64,000 nucleotides of DNA from Chamaea fasciata (taxonomy: Eukaryota > Chordata > Aves > Passeriformes > Sylviidae). Made by a program: the position numbers and the translations under genes. The stretch's first letter is position 1. Each line of letters begins with the position of its first letter. The notes below the pieces were generated by a model. That model had not been told where the DNA came from, searched no databases, and saw nothing but the letters and a program-made list of their open reading frames with translations. The stretch spans positions 930,001-994,000 of the forward strand of contig JARCOQ010000010.1 of NCBI GenBank assembly GCA_029207755.1, read 5' to 3'. This document shows, one piece after another, positions 40,089-52,852 of the stretch.

Positions 40089-40786
40089 AGCCATTCCTCC
40101 CACCTTGTATTGACTCTTGCCAGACCCCGAGGCATGGATCCCACTCTGGATGGCCAGTGGTCTGGATGGGCACCAGACCATGGCTCCCCTATCAATGGAC
40201 ACTGGTCTAGATGGACACCAAAGCCATGGATTCCAGCTGGACACTGGTGTGGATGGACACCAGAGCCATGGATGCCACTGTGGATGGACACTGGTTTGGA
40301 TGGACATAAGAGCCACGGATCCCAATCTGGATGGACGCTGCTGTGAAAAGACACCAGAGCCATGGATCCCACTGTGGATGGACACTGGTATGGATAGACA
40401 TCAGAGCCTTGGATCCCAGCTTGACTGAGTTCTGGATGGAGAGCAGAGTCTTGGATTGGACTCTGGATGGATACTGCTCCAGATGGACAGCAGAGTCTTG
40501 GATTGGACTCTGGATGGATACTGCTCCAGATGGACACCAGACCCATGGATCCCACTGTTGGTGGATACTGGTCTGGATGGACTCCAGAGCCATGGATCCG
40601 TCCCTGGATGGACGCAGTTCTGGATGGACACCAGAGCCATAGATCCAAATTGGAGCCTGTTCTGGATGGATGCAAGGGCCATGGATTCCACTCTGGATGG
40701 ATACTGCTCCAGTTAGCAACCAGAGTCATGGATCCGAATCCAGATGGAGACTGGTCCAGATGGACACTGGTCCAGATGGTGACCAG
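40089..40786. repeat. 698 bp HOR block
   Basis: S start, L tail, with GACGCAGTTCTGG in m10 where most copies have GACACAGTTCTGG. Confidence 0.9.
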
Positions 40787-41489
40787 AGCCATTCCTCCCA
40801 CCTTGTATTGATAGTGGTCTTGCCAGACCCGGAGGCATGGATCCCACTCTGGATGGCCAGTGGTCTGGATGGGCACCAAACCATGGATCCCCTATCAATG
40901 GACACTGGTCTAGATGGACACCAGAGCCATGGAGTCCAGCTGGACACTGGTGTGGATGGACACCAGAGCAATGGATGCCACTGTGGATGGATACTGGTTT
41001 GGATGGACATAAGAGCCACGGATCCCAATCTAGATGGACGCTGCTGTGAATAGACACCATTGCCATGAATCCCACTGTGGATGGACACTGGTATGGATAG
41101 ACATCAGAGCCTTGGATCCCAGCTTGACTGAGTTCTGGATGGAGAGCAGAGTCTTGGATTGGACTCTGGATGGATACTGCTCCAGATGGACAGCAGAGTC
41201 TTGGATTGGACTCTGGATGGATACTGCTCCAGATGGACACCAGACCCATGGATCCCACTGTTGGTGGATACTGGTCTGGATGGACTCCAGAGCCATGGAT
41301 CCGTCCCTGGATGGACACAGCTCTGGATGGACACCAGAGCCATAGATCCAAATTGGAGCCTGTTCTGGATGGATGCAAGGGCCATGGATTCCACTCTGGA
41401 TGGATACTGCTCCAGTTAGCAACCAGAGTCATGGATCCGAATCCAGATGGAGACTGGTCCAGATGGACACTGGTCCAGATGGTGACCAG
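40787..41489. repeat. 703 bp HOR block
   Basis: L start and L tail, with ACACAGCTCTGG in m10 as in the other 703 bp blocks. Confidence 0.9.
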
Positions 41490-42536
41490 AGCCATTCCTC
41501 CCACCTTGTATTGATAGTGGTCTTGCCAGACCCGGAGGCATGGATCCCACTCTGGATGGCCAGTGGTCTGGATGGGCACCAAACCATGGATCCCCTATGA
41601 ATGGACACTGGTCTAGATGGACGCCAGAGCCATGGATTCCAGCTGGACACTGGTGTGGATGGACACCAGAGCCATGGATGCCACTGTGGATGGACACTGG
41701 TTTGGATGGACATAAGAGCCACGGATCCCAATCTGGATGGACGCTGCTGTGAATAGACCCCAGAGCCATGGATCCCACAGTGGATTGACAGTGGTCAGGA
41801 TGGACACCAGAGCAATGGATGCCACTGTGGATGGACACAGGTAGAGATGCACACCAGAGTAATGGTGTCCGCTCTGGATGGACACTGGTCTGGATAGACA
41901 GCAGAACCCTGGCTTCCACTCTGGATGGACGCTTGCCTGAATAGACAAAAGAGCTATGGATCCCAGCTTGACACTGGTCTGGATGGACACCAGAGCCATG
42001 GATCCCACTCTGAATGCACACTACTCGTGATGGACAAAAGAGCCATGCATCCCTCTGTGGATGGAGCCTGGCTTGAATGGACAGCACAGCCACGAATCCA
42101 GACGGACACCAGAGCCGTGGATCCCAACTGGACAGTGGTCTCGATGGACACCAGTGCCATGGATCCCACTGCGGATGGACACTGGTATGGATAGACATCA
42201 GAGCCTTGGATCCCAGCTTGACTGTGTTCTGGATGGAGAGCAGAGTCTTGGATTGGACTCTCGATGGATACTGCTCCAGATGGACACCAGAGCCATGGAT
42301 CCCCCTGTAGATGGATCCCCGTCTGGATAGACTCCAGAGCCATGGATCCGTCTCTGGATGGACGCTGGTCTGGATGGACACCCGAGCCATGGATCCAAAT
42401 TGGAGCCTGGTCTGGATGGATACAAGGCCCATGGATTCCACTCTTGATGGACACTTGTGGAGATAGCAACCAGAGGCATGGATTCGACTCGACATGGACA
42501 CTGGTCCTGAAGGACAGTGGTCTAGATGGTGACCAG
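41490..42536. repeat. 1047 bp HOR block, S tail
   Basis: Last block of the first 4,962 bp duplicate. The block that follows is of the 697 type. Confidence 0.9.
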
Positions 42537-43233
42537 AGCCATTCCTCCCACCTTGTATTGACTCTTGCCAGACCCCGAGGCATGGATCCCACTCTGGATG
42601 GCCAGTGGTCTGGATGGGCACCAGACCATGGCTCCCCTATCAATGGACACTGGTCTAGATGGACGCCAGAGCCATGGATTCCAGCTGGACACTGGTGTGG
42701 ATGGACACCAGAGCAATGGATGCCACTGTGGATGGATACTGGTTTGGATGGACATAAGAGCCACGGATCCCAATCTAGATGGACGCTGCTGTGATAGACA
42801 CCATTGCCATGAATCCCACTGTGGATGGACACTGGTATGGATAGACATCAGAGCCTTGGATCCCAGCTTGGCTGAGTTCTGGATGGAGAGCAGAGTCTTG
42901 GATTGGACTCTGGATGGATACTGCTCCAGATGGACAGCAGAGTCTTGGATTGGACTCTGGATGGATACTGCTCCAGATGGACACCAGACTCATGGATCCC
43001 ACTGTTGGTGGATACTGGTCTGGATGGACTCCAGAGCCATGGATCCGTCCCTGGATGGACACAGTTCTGGATGGACACCAGAGCCATAGATCCAAATTGG
43101 AGCCTGTTCTGGATGGATGCAAGGGCCATGGATTCCACTCTAGATGGATACTGCTCCAGTTAGCAACCAGAGTTATGGATCCGAATCCAGATGGAGACTG
43201 GTCCAGATGGACACTGGTCCAGATGGTGACCAG
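42537..43233. repeat. 697 bp HOR block
   Basis: Carries the same 1 bp deletion in m19 (near 42794) as the block 4,962 bp upstream. Confidence 0.9.
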
Positions 43234-43889
43234 AGCCATTCCTCCCACCTTGTATTGATAGTGGTCTTGCCAGACCCGGAGGCATGGATCCCACTCTGGA
43301 TGGCCAGTGGTCTGGATGGGCACCAAACCATGGATCCCCTATCAATGGACACTGGTCTAGATGGACACCAGAGCCATGGATTCCAGCTGGACACTGGTGT
43401 GGATGGACACCAGAGCAATGGATGCCACTGTGGATGGATACTGGTTTGGATGGACATAAGCGCCACGGATCCCAATCTAGATGGACGCTGCTGTGAATAG
43501 ACACCATTGCCATGAATCCCACTGTGGATGGACACTGGTATGGATAGACATCAGAGTTTTGGATCCCAGCTTGACTGTGTTCTGGATGGAGAGCAGAGTC
43601 TTGGATTGGACTCTAGATGGATACTGCTCCAGATGGACACCAGAGCCATGGATCCCACTGTAGATGGATCCCCGTCTGGATAAACTCCAGAGCCATGGAT
43701 CCGTCTCTGGATGGATGCTGGTCTGGATGGACAACCGAGCCATGGATCCAAATTGGAGCCTGGTCTGGATGGATACAAGGGCCATGGATTCCACACTTGA
43801 TGGACACTTGTGGAGATAGCAACCAGAGGCATGGATTCGACTCGACATGGACACTGGTCCTGAAGGACAGTGGTCTAGATGGTGACCAG
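43234..43889. repeat. 656 bp HOR block
   Basis: Copy of 38272-38927, including GGATAAACTCCAG and GGACAACCGAGCC. Confidence 0.9.
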
Positions 43890-45050
43890 AGCCATTCCTC
43901 CCACCTTGTATTGACTCTTGCCAGACCCCGAGGCATGGATCTCACTCTGGATGGCCAGTGGTCTGGATGGGCACCAGACCATGGATCCCCTATCAATGGA
44001 CACTGGTCTAGATGGACGCCAGAGCCATGGATTCCAGCAGGACACTGGTGTGGATGGACACCAGAGCCATGGATGCCACTGTGGATGGATACTGGTTTGG
44101 ATGGACATAAGAGCCACGGATCCCAATCTAGATGGACGCTGCTGTGAATAGACACCAGAGCCATGGATCCCACTCTGAATGCACACTACTCGTGATGGAC
44201 ACAAGAGCCATGCATCCCTCTGTGGATGGAGCGTGGTTTGAAGGCACAGCACAGCCCCGCATCCAGATGGACACCAGAGCCGTGGATCCCAACTGGACAG
44301 TGGTGTGGATGGACTCCAGAGCCATGGATCCCACAATGAATGCACACTACTCGTGATGGACGCAAGAGTCATGCATCCCTCTGTGGATGGAGCCTGGTTT
44401 GAAGGCACAGCACAGCCACGCATCCAGATGGACACCAGAGCCGTGGATCCCAACTGGACAGTGGTCTGGATGGACACCAGAGCCATGGATCCCACTCTGG
44501 ATGGACCCTGGTACAGATGGACAGCATAGCCATGGATGCATAATGGACACTGCTCCAGATGGATAATGATCTGGATGGACGCCAATGCCATGGATCCCAC
44601 TCTGGATGCACGCTGTTCTTGATGGACACAGGCGTCATGCATGGGTCTGTAGATGGAGCCTGGTATGAATGGACAGCACAGCCACGTATCCAGATGGATA
44701 CTTGTCCAGATGGACAGCAGAGCCGTGGATCTCAAGTGGACAGTGGTCTGGATGGAATCCAAAGCGATGGATCCCACTGTGGATGGACACTGGTATGGAT
44801 AGACCTCCGAGCCTTGGATCCGAGCTTTGCTCTGTTCTGGATAGACTCCAGAGCCATGGATCCGTCTCTGGATGGACGCTGGTCTGGATGGACACCCGAG
44901 CCATGGATCCAAATTGGAGCCTGGTCTGGATGGATACAAGGCCCATGGATTCCACTCTTGATGGACACTTGTGGAGATAGCAACCAGAGGCATGGATTCG
45001 ACTCGACATGGACACTGGTCCTGAAGGACAGTGGTCTAGATGGTGACCAG
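43890..45050. repeat. 1161 bp HOR block
   Basis: Copy of 38928-40088 with the same GGACGCAAGAG variant. Confidence 0.9.
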
Positions 45051-45748
45051 AGCCATTCCTCCCACCTTGTATTGACTCTTGCCAGACCCCGAGGCATGGA
45101 TCCCACTCTGGATGGCCAGTGGTCTGGATGGGCACCAGACCATGGCTCCCCTATCAATGGACACTGGTCTAGATGGACACCAAAGCCATGGATTCCAGCT
45201 GGACACTGGTGTGGATGGACACCAGAGCCATGGATGCCACTGTGGATGGACACTGGTTTGGATGGACATAAGAGCCACGGATCCCAATCTGGATGGACGC
45301 TGCTGTGAAAAGACACCAGAGCCATGGATCCCACTGTGGATGGACACTGGTATGGATAGACATCAGAGCCTTGGATCCCAGCTTGACTGAGTTCTGGATG
45401 GAGAGCAGAGTCTTGGATTGGACTCTGGATGGATACTGCTCCAGATGGACAGCAGAGTCTTGGATTGGACTCTGGATGGATACTGCTCCAGATGGACACC
45501 AGACCCATGGATCCCACTGTTGGTGGATACTGGTCTGGATGGACTCCAGAGCCATGGATCCGTCCCTGGATGGACGCAGTTCTGGATGGACACCAGAGCC
45601 ATAGATCCAAATTGGAGCCTGTTCTGGATGGATGCAAGGGCCATGGATTCCACTCTGGATGGATACTGCTCCAGTTAGCAACCAGAGTCATGGATCCGAA
45701 TCCAGATGGAGACTGGTCCAGATGGACACTGGTCCAGATGGTGACCAG
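45051..45748. repeat. 698 bp HOR block
   Basis: Copy of 40089-40786 with GACGCAGTTCTGG. Confidence 0.9.
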
Positions 45749-46451
45749 AGCCATTCCTCCCACCTTGTATTGATAGTGGTCTTGCCAGACCCGGAGGCAT
45801 GGATCCCACTCTGGATGGCCAGTGGTCTGGATGGGCACCAAACCATGGATCCCCTATCAATGGACACTGGTCTAGATGGACACCAGAGCCATGGAGTCCA
45901 GCTGGACACTGGTGTGGATGGACACCAGAGCAATGGATGCCACTGTGGATGGATACTGGTTTGGATGGACATAAGAGCCACGGATCCCAATCTAGATGGA
46001 CGCTGCTGTGAATAGACACCATTGCCATGAATCCCACTGTGGATGGACACTGGTATGGATAGACATCAGAGCCTTGGATCCCAGCTTGACTGAGTTCTGG
46101 ATGGAGAGCAGAGTCTTGGATTGGACTCTGGATGGATACTGCTCCAGATGGACAGCAGAGTCTTGGATTGGACTCTGGATGGATACTGCTCCAGATGGAC
46201 ACCAGACCCATGGATCCCACTGTTGGTGGATACTGGTCTGGATGGACTCCAGAGCCATGGATCCGTCCCTGGATGGACACAGCTCTGGATGGACACCAGA
46301 GCCATAGATCCAAATTGGAGCCTGTTCTGGATGGATGCAAGGGCCATGGATTCCACTCTGGATGGATACTGCTCCAGTTAGCAACCAGAGTCATGGATCC
46401 GAATCCAGATGGAGACTGGTCCAGATGGACACTGGTCCAGATGGTGACCAG
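45749..46451. repeat. 703 bp HOR block
   Basis: Copy of 40787-41489. Its L-form m11 lies where the 22,285 bp homology with the 24 kb region starts. Confidence 0.9.
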
Positions 46452-47498
46452 AGCCATTCCTCCCACCTTGTATTGATAGTGGTCTTGCCAGACCCGGAGG
46501 CATGGATCCCACTCTGGATGGCCAGTGGTCTGGATGGGCACCAAACCATGGATCCCCTATGAATGGACACTGGTCTAGATGGACGCCAGAGCCATGGATT
46601 CCAGCTGGACACTGGTGTGGATGGACACCAGAGCCATGGATGCCACTGTGGATGGACACTGGTTTGGATGGACATAAGAGCCACGGATCCCAATCTGGAT
46701 GGACGCTGCTGTGAATAGACCCCAGAGCCATGGATCCCACAGTGGATTGACAGTGGTCAGGATGGACACCAGAGCAATGGATGCCACTGTGGATGGACAC
46801 AGGTAGAGATGCACACCAGAGTAATGGTGTCCGCTCTGGATGGACACTGGTCTGGATAGACAGCAGAACCCTGGCTTCCACTCTGGATGGACGCTTGCCT
46901 GAATAGACAAAAGAGCTATGGATCCCAGCTTGACACTGGTCTGGATGGACACCAGAGCCATGGATCCCACTCTGAATGCACACTACTCGTGATGGACAAA
47001 AGAGCCATGCATCCCTCTGTGGATGGAGCCTGGCTTGAATGGACAGCACAGCCACGAATCCAGACGGACACCAGAGCCGTGGATCCCAACTGGACAGTGG
47101 TCTCGATGGACACCAGTGCCATGGATCCCACTGCGGATGGACACTGGTATGGATAGACATCAGAGCCTTGGATCCCAGCTTGACTGTGTTCTGGATGGAG
47201 AGCAGAGTCTTGGATTGGACTCTCGATGGATACTGCTCCAGATGGACACCAGAGCCATGGATCCCCCTGTAGATGGATCCCCGTCTGGATAGACTCCAGA
47301 GCCATGGATCCGTCTCTGGATGGACGCTGGTCTGGATGGACACCCGAGCCATGGATCCAAATTGGAGCCTGGTCTGGATGGATACAAGGCCCATGGATTC
47401 CACTCTTGATGGACACTTGTGGAGATAGCAACCAGAGGCATGGATTCGACTCGACATGGACACTGGTCCTGAAGGACAGTGGTCTAGATGGTGACCAG
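46452..47498. repeat. 1047 bp HOR block, S tail
   Basis: Matches both 41490-42536 (4,962 bp upstream) and 24167-25213 (22,285 bp upstream). Confidence 0.9.
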
Positions 47499-48196
47499 AG
47501 CCATTCCTCCCACCTTGTATTGACTCTTGCCAGACCCCGAGGCATGGATCCCACTCTGGATGGCCAGTGGTCTGGATGGGCACCAGACCATGGCTCCCCT
47601 ATCAATGGACACTGGTCTAGATGGACACCAAAGCCATGGATTCCAGCTGGACACTGGTGTGGATGGACACCAGAGCCATGGATGCCACTGTGGATGGACA
47701 CTGGTTTGGATGGACATAAGAGCCACGGATCCCAATCTGGATGGACGCTGCTGTGAAAAGACACCAGAGCCATGGATCCCACTGTGGATGGACACTGGTA
47801 TGGATAGACATCAGAGCCTTGGATCCCAGCTTGACTGAGTTCTGGATGGAGAGCAGAGTCTTGGATTGGACTCTGGATGGATACTGCTCCAGATGGACAG
47901 CAGAGTCTTGGATTGGACTCTGGATGGATACTGCTCCAGATGGACACCAGACCCATGGATCCCACTGTTGGTGGATACTGGTCTGGATGGACTCCAGAGC
48001 CATGGATCCGTCCCTGGATGGACACAGTTCTGGATGGACACCAGAGCCATAGATCCAAATTGGAGCCTGTTCTGGATGGATGCAAGGGCCATGGATTCCA
48101 CTCTGGATGGCTACTGCTCCAGTTAGCAACCAGAGTCATGGATCCGAATCCAGATGGAGACTGGTCCAGATGGACACTGGTCCAGATGGTGACCAG
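47499..48196. repeat. 698 bp HOR block
   Basis: GAAAAGACACC form of m19; the similarity with the 4,962 bp upstream sequence ends here (CACCAAAGCC near 47629 against CGCCAGAGCC near 42667). Confidence 0.9.
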
Positions 48197-50290
48197 AGCC
48201 ATTCCTCCCACCTTGTATTGATAGTGGTCTTGCCAGACCCGGAGGCATGGATCCCACTCTGAATGGCCAGTGGTCTGGATGGGCACCAAACCATGGATCC
48301 CCTATCAATGGACACTGGTCTAGATGGACACCAGAGCCATGGATTCCAGCTGGACACTGGTGTGGATGGACACCAGAGCCATGGATGCCACTGTGGATGG
48401 ACACTGGTTTGGATGGACATAAGAGCCACGGATCCCAATCTGGATGGACGCTGCTGTGAATAGACCCCAGAGCCATGGATCCCACAGTGGATTGACAGTG
48501 GTCAGGATTGACACCAGAGCAATGGATGCCACTGTGGATGGACGCAGGTAGAGATGCACACCAGAGTAATGGTGTCCGCTCTGGATTGACACTGGTCAGG
48601 ATAGACAGCAGAACCCTGGCTTCCACTCTGGATGGACGCTTGCCTGAATAGACAAAAGAGCTATGGATCCCAGCTTGACACTGGTCTGGAAGGACACCAG
48701 AGCCATGGATCCCACTCTGAATGCACACTACTCGTGATGGACACAAGAGCCATGCATCCCTCTGTGGATGGAGCCTGGTTTGAATGGACAGCACAGCCAC
48801 GCATCCAGATGGACACCAGAGCCATGGATCCTAACTGGACAGTGGTCTCGATGGACACCAGAGCCATGGATCCCACTGTGGATGGACACTGGTATGGATA
48901 GACATCAGAGCCTTGGATCCCAGCTTGATTGTGTTCTGGATGGAGAGCAGAGTCTTGGATTGGACTCTAGATGGATACTGCTCCAGATGGACACCAGAGC
49001 CATGGATCCCACTGTTGGTGGATTCTGGTCTGGATGGACTCCAGAGCCATGGATCCGTCCCTGGATGGACACAGTTCTGGATGGACACCAGAGCCATAGA
49101 TCCAAATTGGAGCCTGTTCTGGATGGATGCAAGGGCCATGGATTCCACTCTGGATGGATACTGCTCCAGTTAGCAACCAGAGTCATGGATCCGAATCCAG
49201 ATGGAGATAGGTCCAGATGGACACTGGTCCAGATGGTGACCAGAGCCATTCCTCCCACCTTGTATTGATAGTGGTCTTGCCAGACCCGGAGGCATGGATC
49301 CCACTCTGGATGGCCAGTGGTCTGGATGGGCCCCAGACCATGGATCCCCTATGAATGGACACTGGTCTAGATGGACGCCAGAGCCATGGATTCCAGCTGG
49401 ACACTGGTGTGGATGGACACCAGAGCCATGGATGCCACTGTGGATGGACACTGGTTTGGATGGACATAAGAGCCACGGATCCCAATCTGGATGGACGCTG
49501 CTGTGAATAGACCCCAGAGCCATGGATCCCACAGTGGATTGACAGTGGTCAGGATGGACACCAGAGCAATGGATGCCACTGTGGATGGACACAGGTAGAG
49601 ATGCACACCAGAGTAATGGTGTCCGCTCTGGATGGACACTGGTCTGGATAGACAGCAGAACCCTGGCTTCCACTCTGGATGGACGCTTGCCTGAATAGAC
49701 AAAAGAGCTATGGATCCCAGCTTGACACTGGTCTGGATGGACACCAGAGCCATGGATCCCACTCTGAATGCACACTACTCGTGATGGACAAAAGAGCCAT
49801 GCATCCCTCTGTGGATGGAGCCTGGCTTGAATGGACAGCACAGCCACGAATCCAGACGGACACCAGAGCCGTGGATCCCAACTGGACAGTGGTCTCGATG
49901 GACACCAGTGCCATGGATCCCACTGCGGATGGACACTGGTATGGATAGACATCAGAGCCTTGGATCCCAGCTTGACTGTGTTCTGGATGGAGAGCAGAGT
50001 CTTGGATTGGACTCTCGATGGATACTGCTCCAGATGGACACCAGAGCCATGGATCCCCCTGTAGATGGATCCCCGTCTGGATAGACTCCAGAGCCATGGA
50101 TCCGTCTCTGGATGGATGCTGGTCTGGATGGACACCCGAGCCATTGATCCGAATTGGAGCCTGGTCTGGATGGATACAAGGGCCATGGATTCCACTCTTG
50201 ATGGACACTTGTGGAGATAGCAACCAGAGGCATGGATTCGACTCGACATGGACACTGGTCCTGAAGGACAGTGGTCTAGATGGTGACCAG
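48197..50290. repeat. Two tandem 1047 bp HOR blocks
   Basis: 48197-49243 (L tail) and 49244-50290 (S tail). A private substitution near 48832 (GGATCCTAACTGG for GGATCCCAACTGG) separates this copy from 25912-28005. Confidence 0.9.
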
Positions 50291-51451
50291 AGCCATTCCT
50301 CCCACCTTGTATTGACTCTTGCCAGACCCCGAGGCATGGATCTCACTCTGGATGGCCAGTGGTCTGGATGGGCACCAGACCATGGATCCCCTATCAATGG
50401 ACACTGGTCTAGATGGACGCCAGAGCCATGGATTCCAGCAGGACACTGGTGTGGATGGACACCAGAGCCATGGATGCCACTGTGGATGGATACTGGTTTG
50501 GATGGACATAAGAGCCACGGATCCCAATCTAGATGGACGCTGCTGTGAATAGACACCAGAGCCATGGATCCCACTCTGAATGCACACTACTCGTGATGGA
50601 CACAAGAGCCATGCATCCCTCTGTGGATGGAGCGTGGTTTGAAGGCACAGCACAGCCCCGCATCCAGATGGACACCAGAGCCGTGGATCCCAACTGGACA
50701 GTGGTGTGGATGGACTCCAGAGCCATGGATCCCACAATGAATGCACACTACTCGTGATGGACACAAGAGTCATGCATCCCTCTGTGGATGGAGCCTGGTT
50801 TGAAGGCACAGCACAGCCACGCATCCAGATGGACACCAGAGCCGTGGATCCCAACTGGACAGTGGTCTGGATGGACACCAGAGCCATGGATCCCACTCTG
50901 GATGGACCCTGGTACAGATGGACAGCATAGCCATGGATGCATAATGGACACTGCTCCAGATGGATAATGATCTGGATGGACGCCAATGCCATGGATCCCA
51001 CTCTGGATGCACGCTGTTCTTGATGGACACAGGCGTCATGCATGGGTCTGTAGATGGAGCCTGGTATGAATGGACAGCACAGCCACGTATCCAGATGGAT
51101 ACTTGTCCAGATGGACAGCAGAGCCGTGGATCTCAAGTGGACAGTGGTCTGGATGGAATCCAAAGCGATGGATCCCACTGTGGATGGACACTGGTATGGA
51201 TAGACCTCCGAGCCTTGGATCCGAGCTTTGCTCTGTTCTGGATAGACTCCAGAGCCATGGATCCGTCTCTGGATGGACGCTGGTCTGGATGGACACCCGA
51301 GCCATGGATCCAAATTGGAGCCTGGTCTGGATGGATACAAGGCCCATGGATTCCACTCTTGATGGACACTTGTGGAGATAGCAACCAGAGGCATGGATTC
51401 GACTCGACATGGACACTGGTCCTGAAGGACAGTGGTCTAGATGGTGACCAG
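50291..51451. repeat. 1161 bp HOR block
   Basis: Doubled m2-m5 at 50560-50881; last of the eight 1161 bp blocks. Confidence 0.9.
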
Positions 51452-52149
51452 AGCCATTCCTCCCACCTTGTATTGACTCTTGCCAGACCCCGAGGCATGG
51501 ATCCCACTCTGGATGGCCAGTGGTCTGGATGGGCACCAGACCATGGCTCCCCTATCAATGGACACTGGTCTAGATGGACACCAGAGCCATGGATTCCAGC
51601 TGGACACTGGTGTGGATGGACACCAGAGCCATGGATGCCACTGTGGATGGACACTGGTTTGGATGGACATAAGAGCCACGGATCCCAATCTGGATGGACG
51701 CTGCTGTGAAAAGGCACCAGAGCCATGGATCCCACTGTGGATGGACACTGGTATGGATAGACATCAGAGCCTTGGATCCCAGCTTGACTGAGTTCTGGAT
51801 GGAGAGCAGAGTCTTGGATTGGACTCTGGATGGATACTGCTCCAGATGGACAGCAGAGTCTTGGATTGGACTCTGGATGGATACTGCTCCAGATGGACAC
51901 CAGACCCATGGATCCCACTGTTGGTGGATACTGGTCTGGATGGACTCCAGAGCCATGGATCCGTCCCTGGATGGACACAGTTCTGGATGGACACCAGAGC
52001 CATAGATCCAAATTGGAGCCTGTTCTGGATGGATGCAAGGGCCATGGATTCCACTCTGGATGGATACTGCTCCAGTTAGCAACCAGAGTCATGGATCCGA
52101 ATCCAGATGGAGACTGGTCCAGATGGACACTGGTCCAGATGGTGACCAG
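51452..52149. repeat. 698 bp HOR block
   Basis: GAAAAGGCACC form of m19, as in 19526 and 29167. Confidence 0.9.
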
Positions 52150-52852
52150 AGCCATTCCTCCCACCTTGTATTGATAGTGGTCTTGCCAGACCCGGAGGCA
52201 TGGATCCCACTCTGGATGGCCAGTGGTCTGGATGGGCACCAAACCATGGATCCCCTATCAATGGACACTGGTCTAGATGGACACCAGAGCCATGGAGTCC
52301 AGCTGGACACTGGTGTGGATGGACACCAGAGCAATGGATGCCACTGTGGATGGATACTGGTTTGGATGGACATAAGAGCCACGGATCCCAATCTAGATGG
52401 ACGCTGCTGTGAATAGACACCATTGCCATGAATCCCACTGTGGATGGACACTGGTATGGATAGACATCAGAGCCTTGGATCCCAGCTTGACTGAGTTCTG
52501 GATGGAGAGCAGAGTCTTGGATTGGACTCTGGATGGATACTGCTCCAGATGGACAGCAGAGTCTTGGATTGGACTCTGGATGGATACTGCTCCAGATGGA
52601 CACCAGACCCATGGATCCCACTGTTGGTGGATACTGGTCTGGATGGACTCCAGAGCCATGGATCCGTCCCTGGATGGACACAGCTCTGGATGGACACCAG
52701 AGCCATAGATCCAAATTGGAGCCTGTTCTGGATGGATGCAAGGGCCATGGATTCCACTCTGGATGGATACTGCTCCAGTTAGCAACCAGAGTCATGGATC
52801 CGAATCCAGATGGAGACTGGTCCAGATGGACACTGGTCCAGATGGTGACCAG
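52150..52852. repeat. 703 bp HOR block
   Basis: L start and L tail; leads into the longest super-unit run. Confidence 0.9.

Larger units (their letters stand above)
37580..42541. repeat. Tandem duplicate D1, 4,962 bp
   Basis: The block order 697, 656, 1161, 698, 703, 1047 repeats next door at an offset of 4,962 bp. Left limit: 37571 reads GGTAAACTGAGCC where 42533 reads GGTGACCAGAGCC. Confidence 0.92.
42542..47503. repeat. Tandem duplicate D2, 4,962 bp
   Basis: Second copy of 37580-42541. The similarity extends a further 120 bp or so to about 47620, so the junction can only be placed between about 42540 and 42660. Confidence 0.9.
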
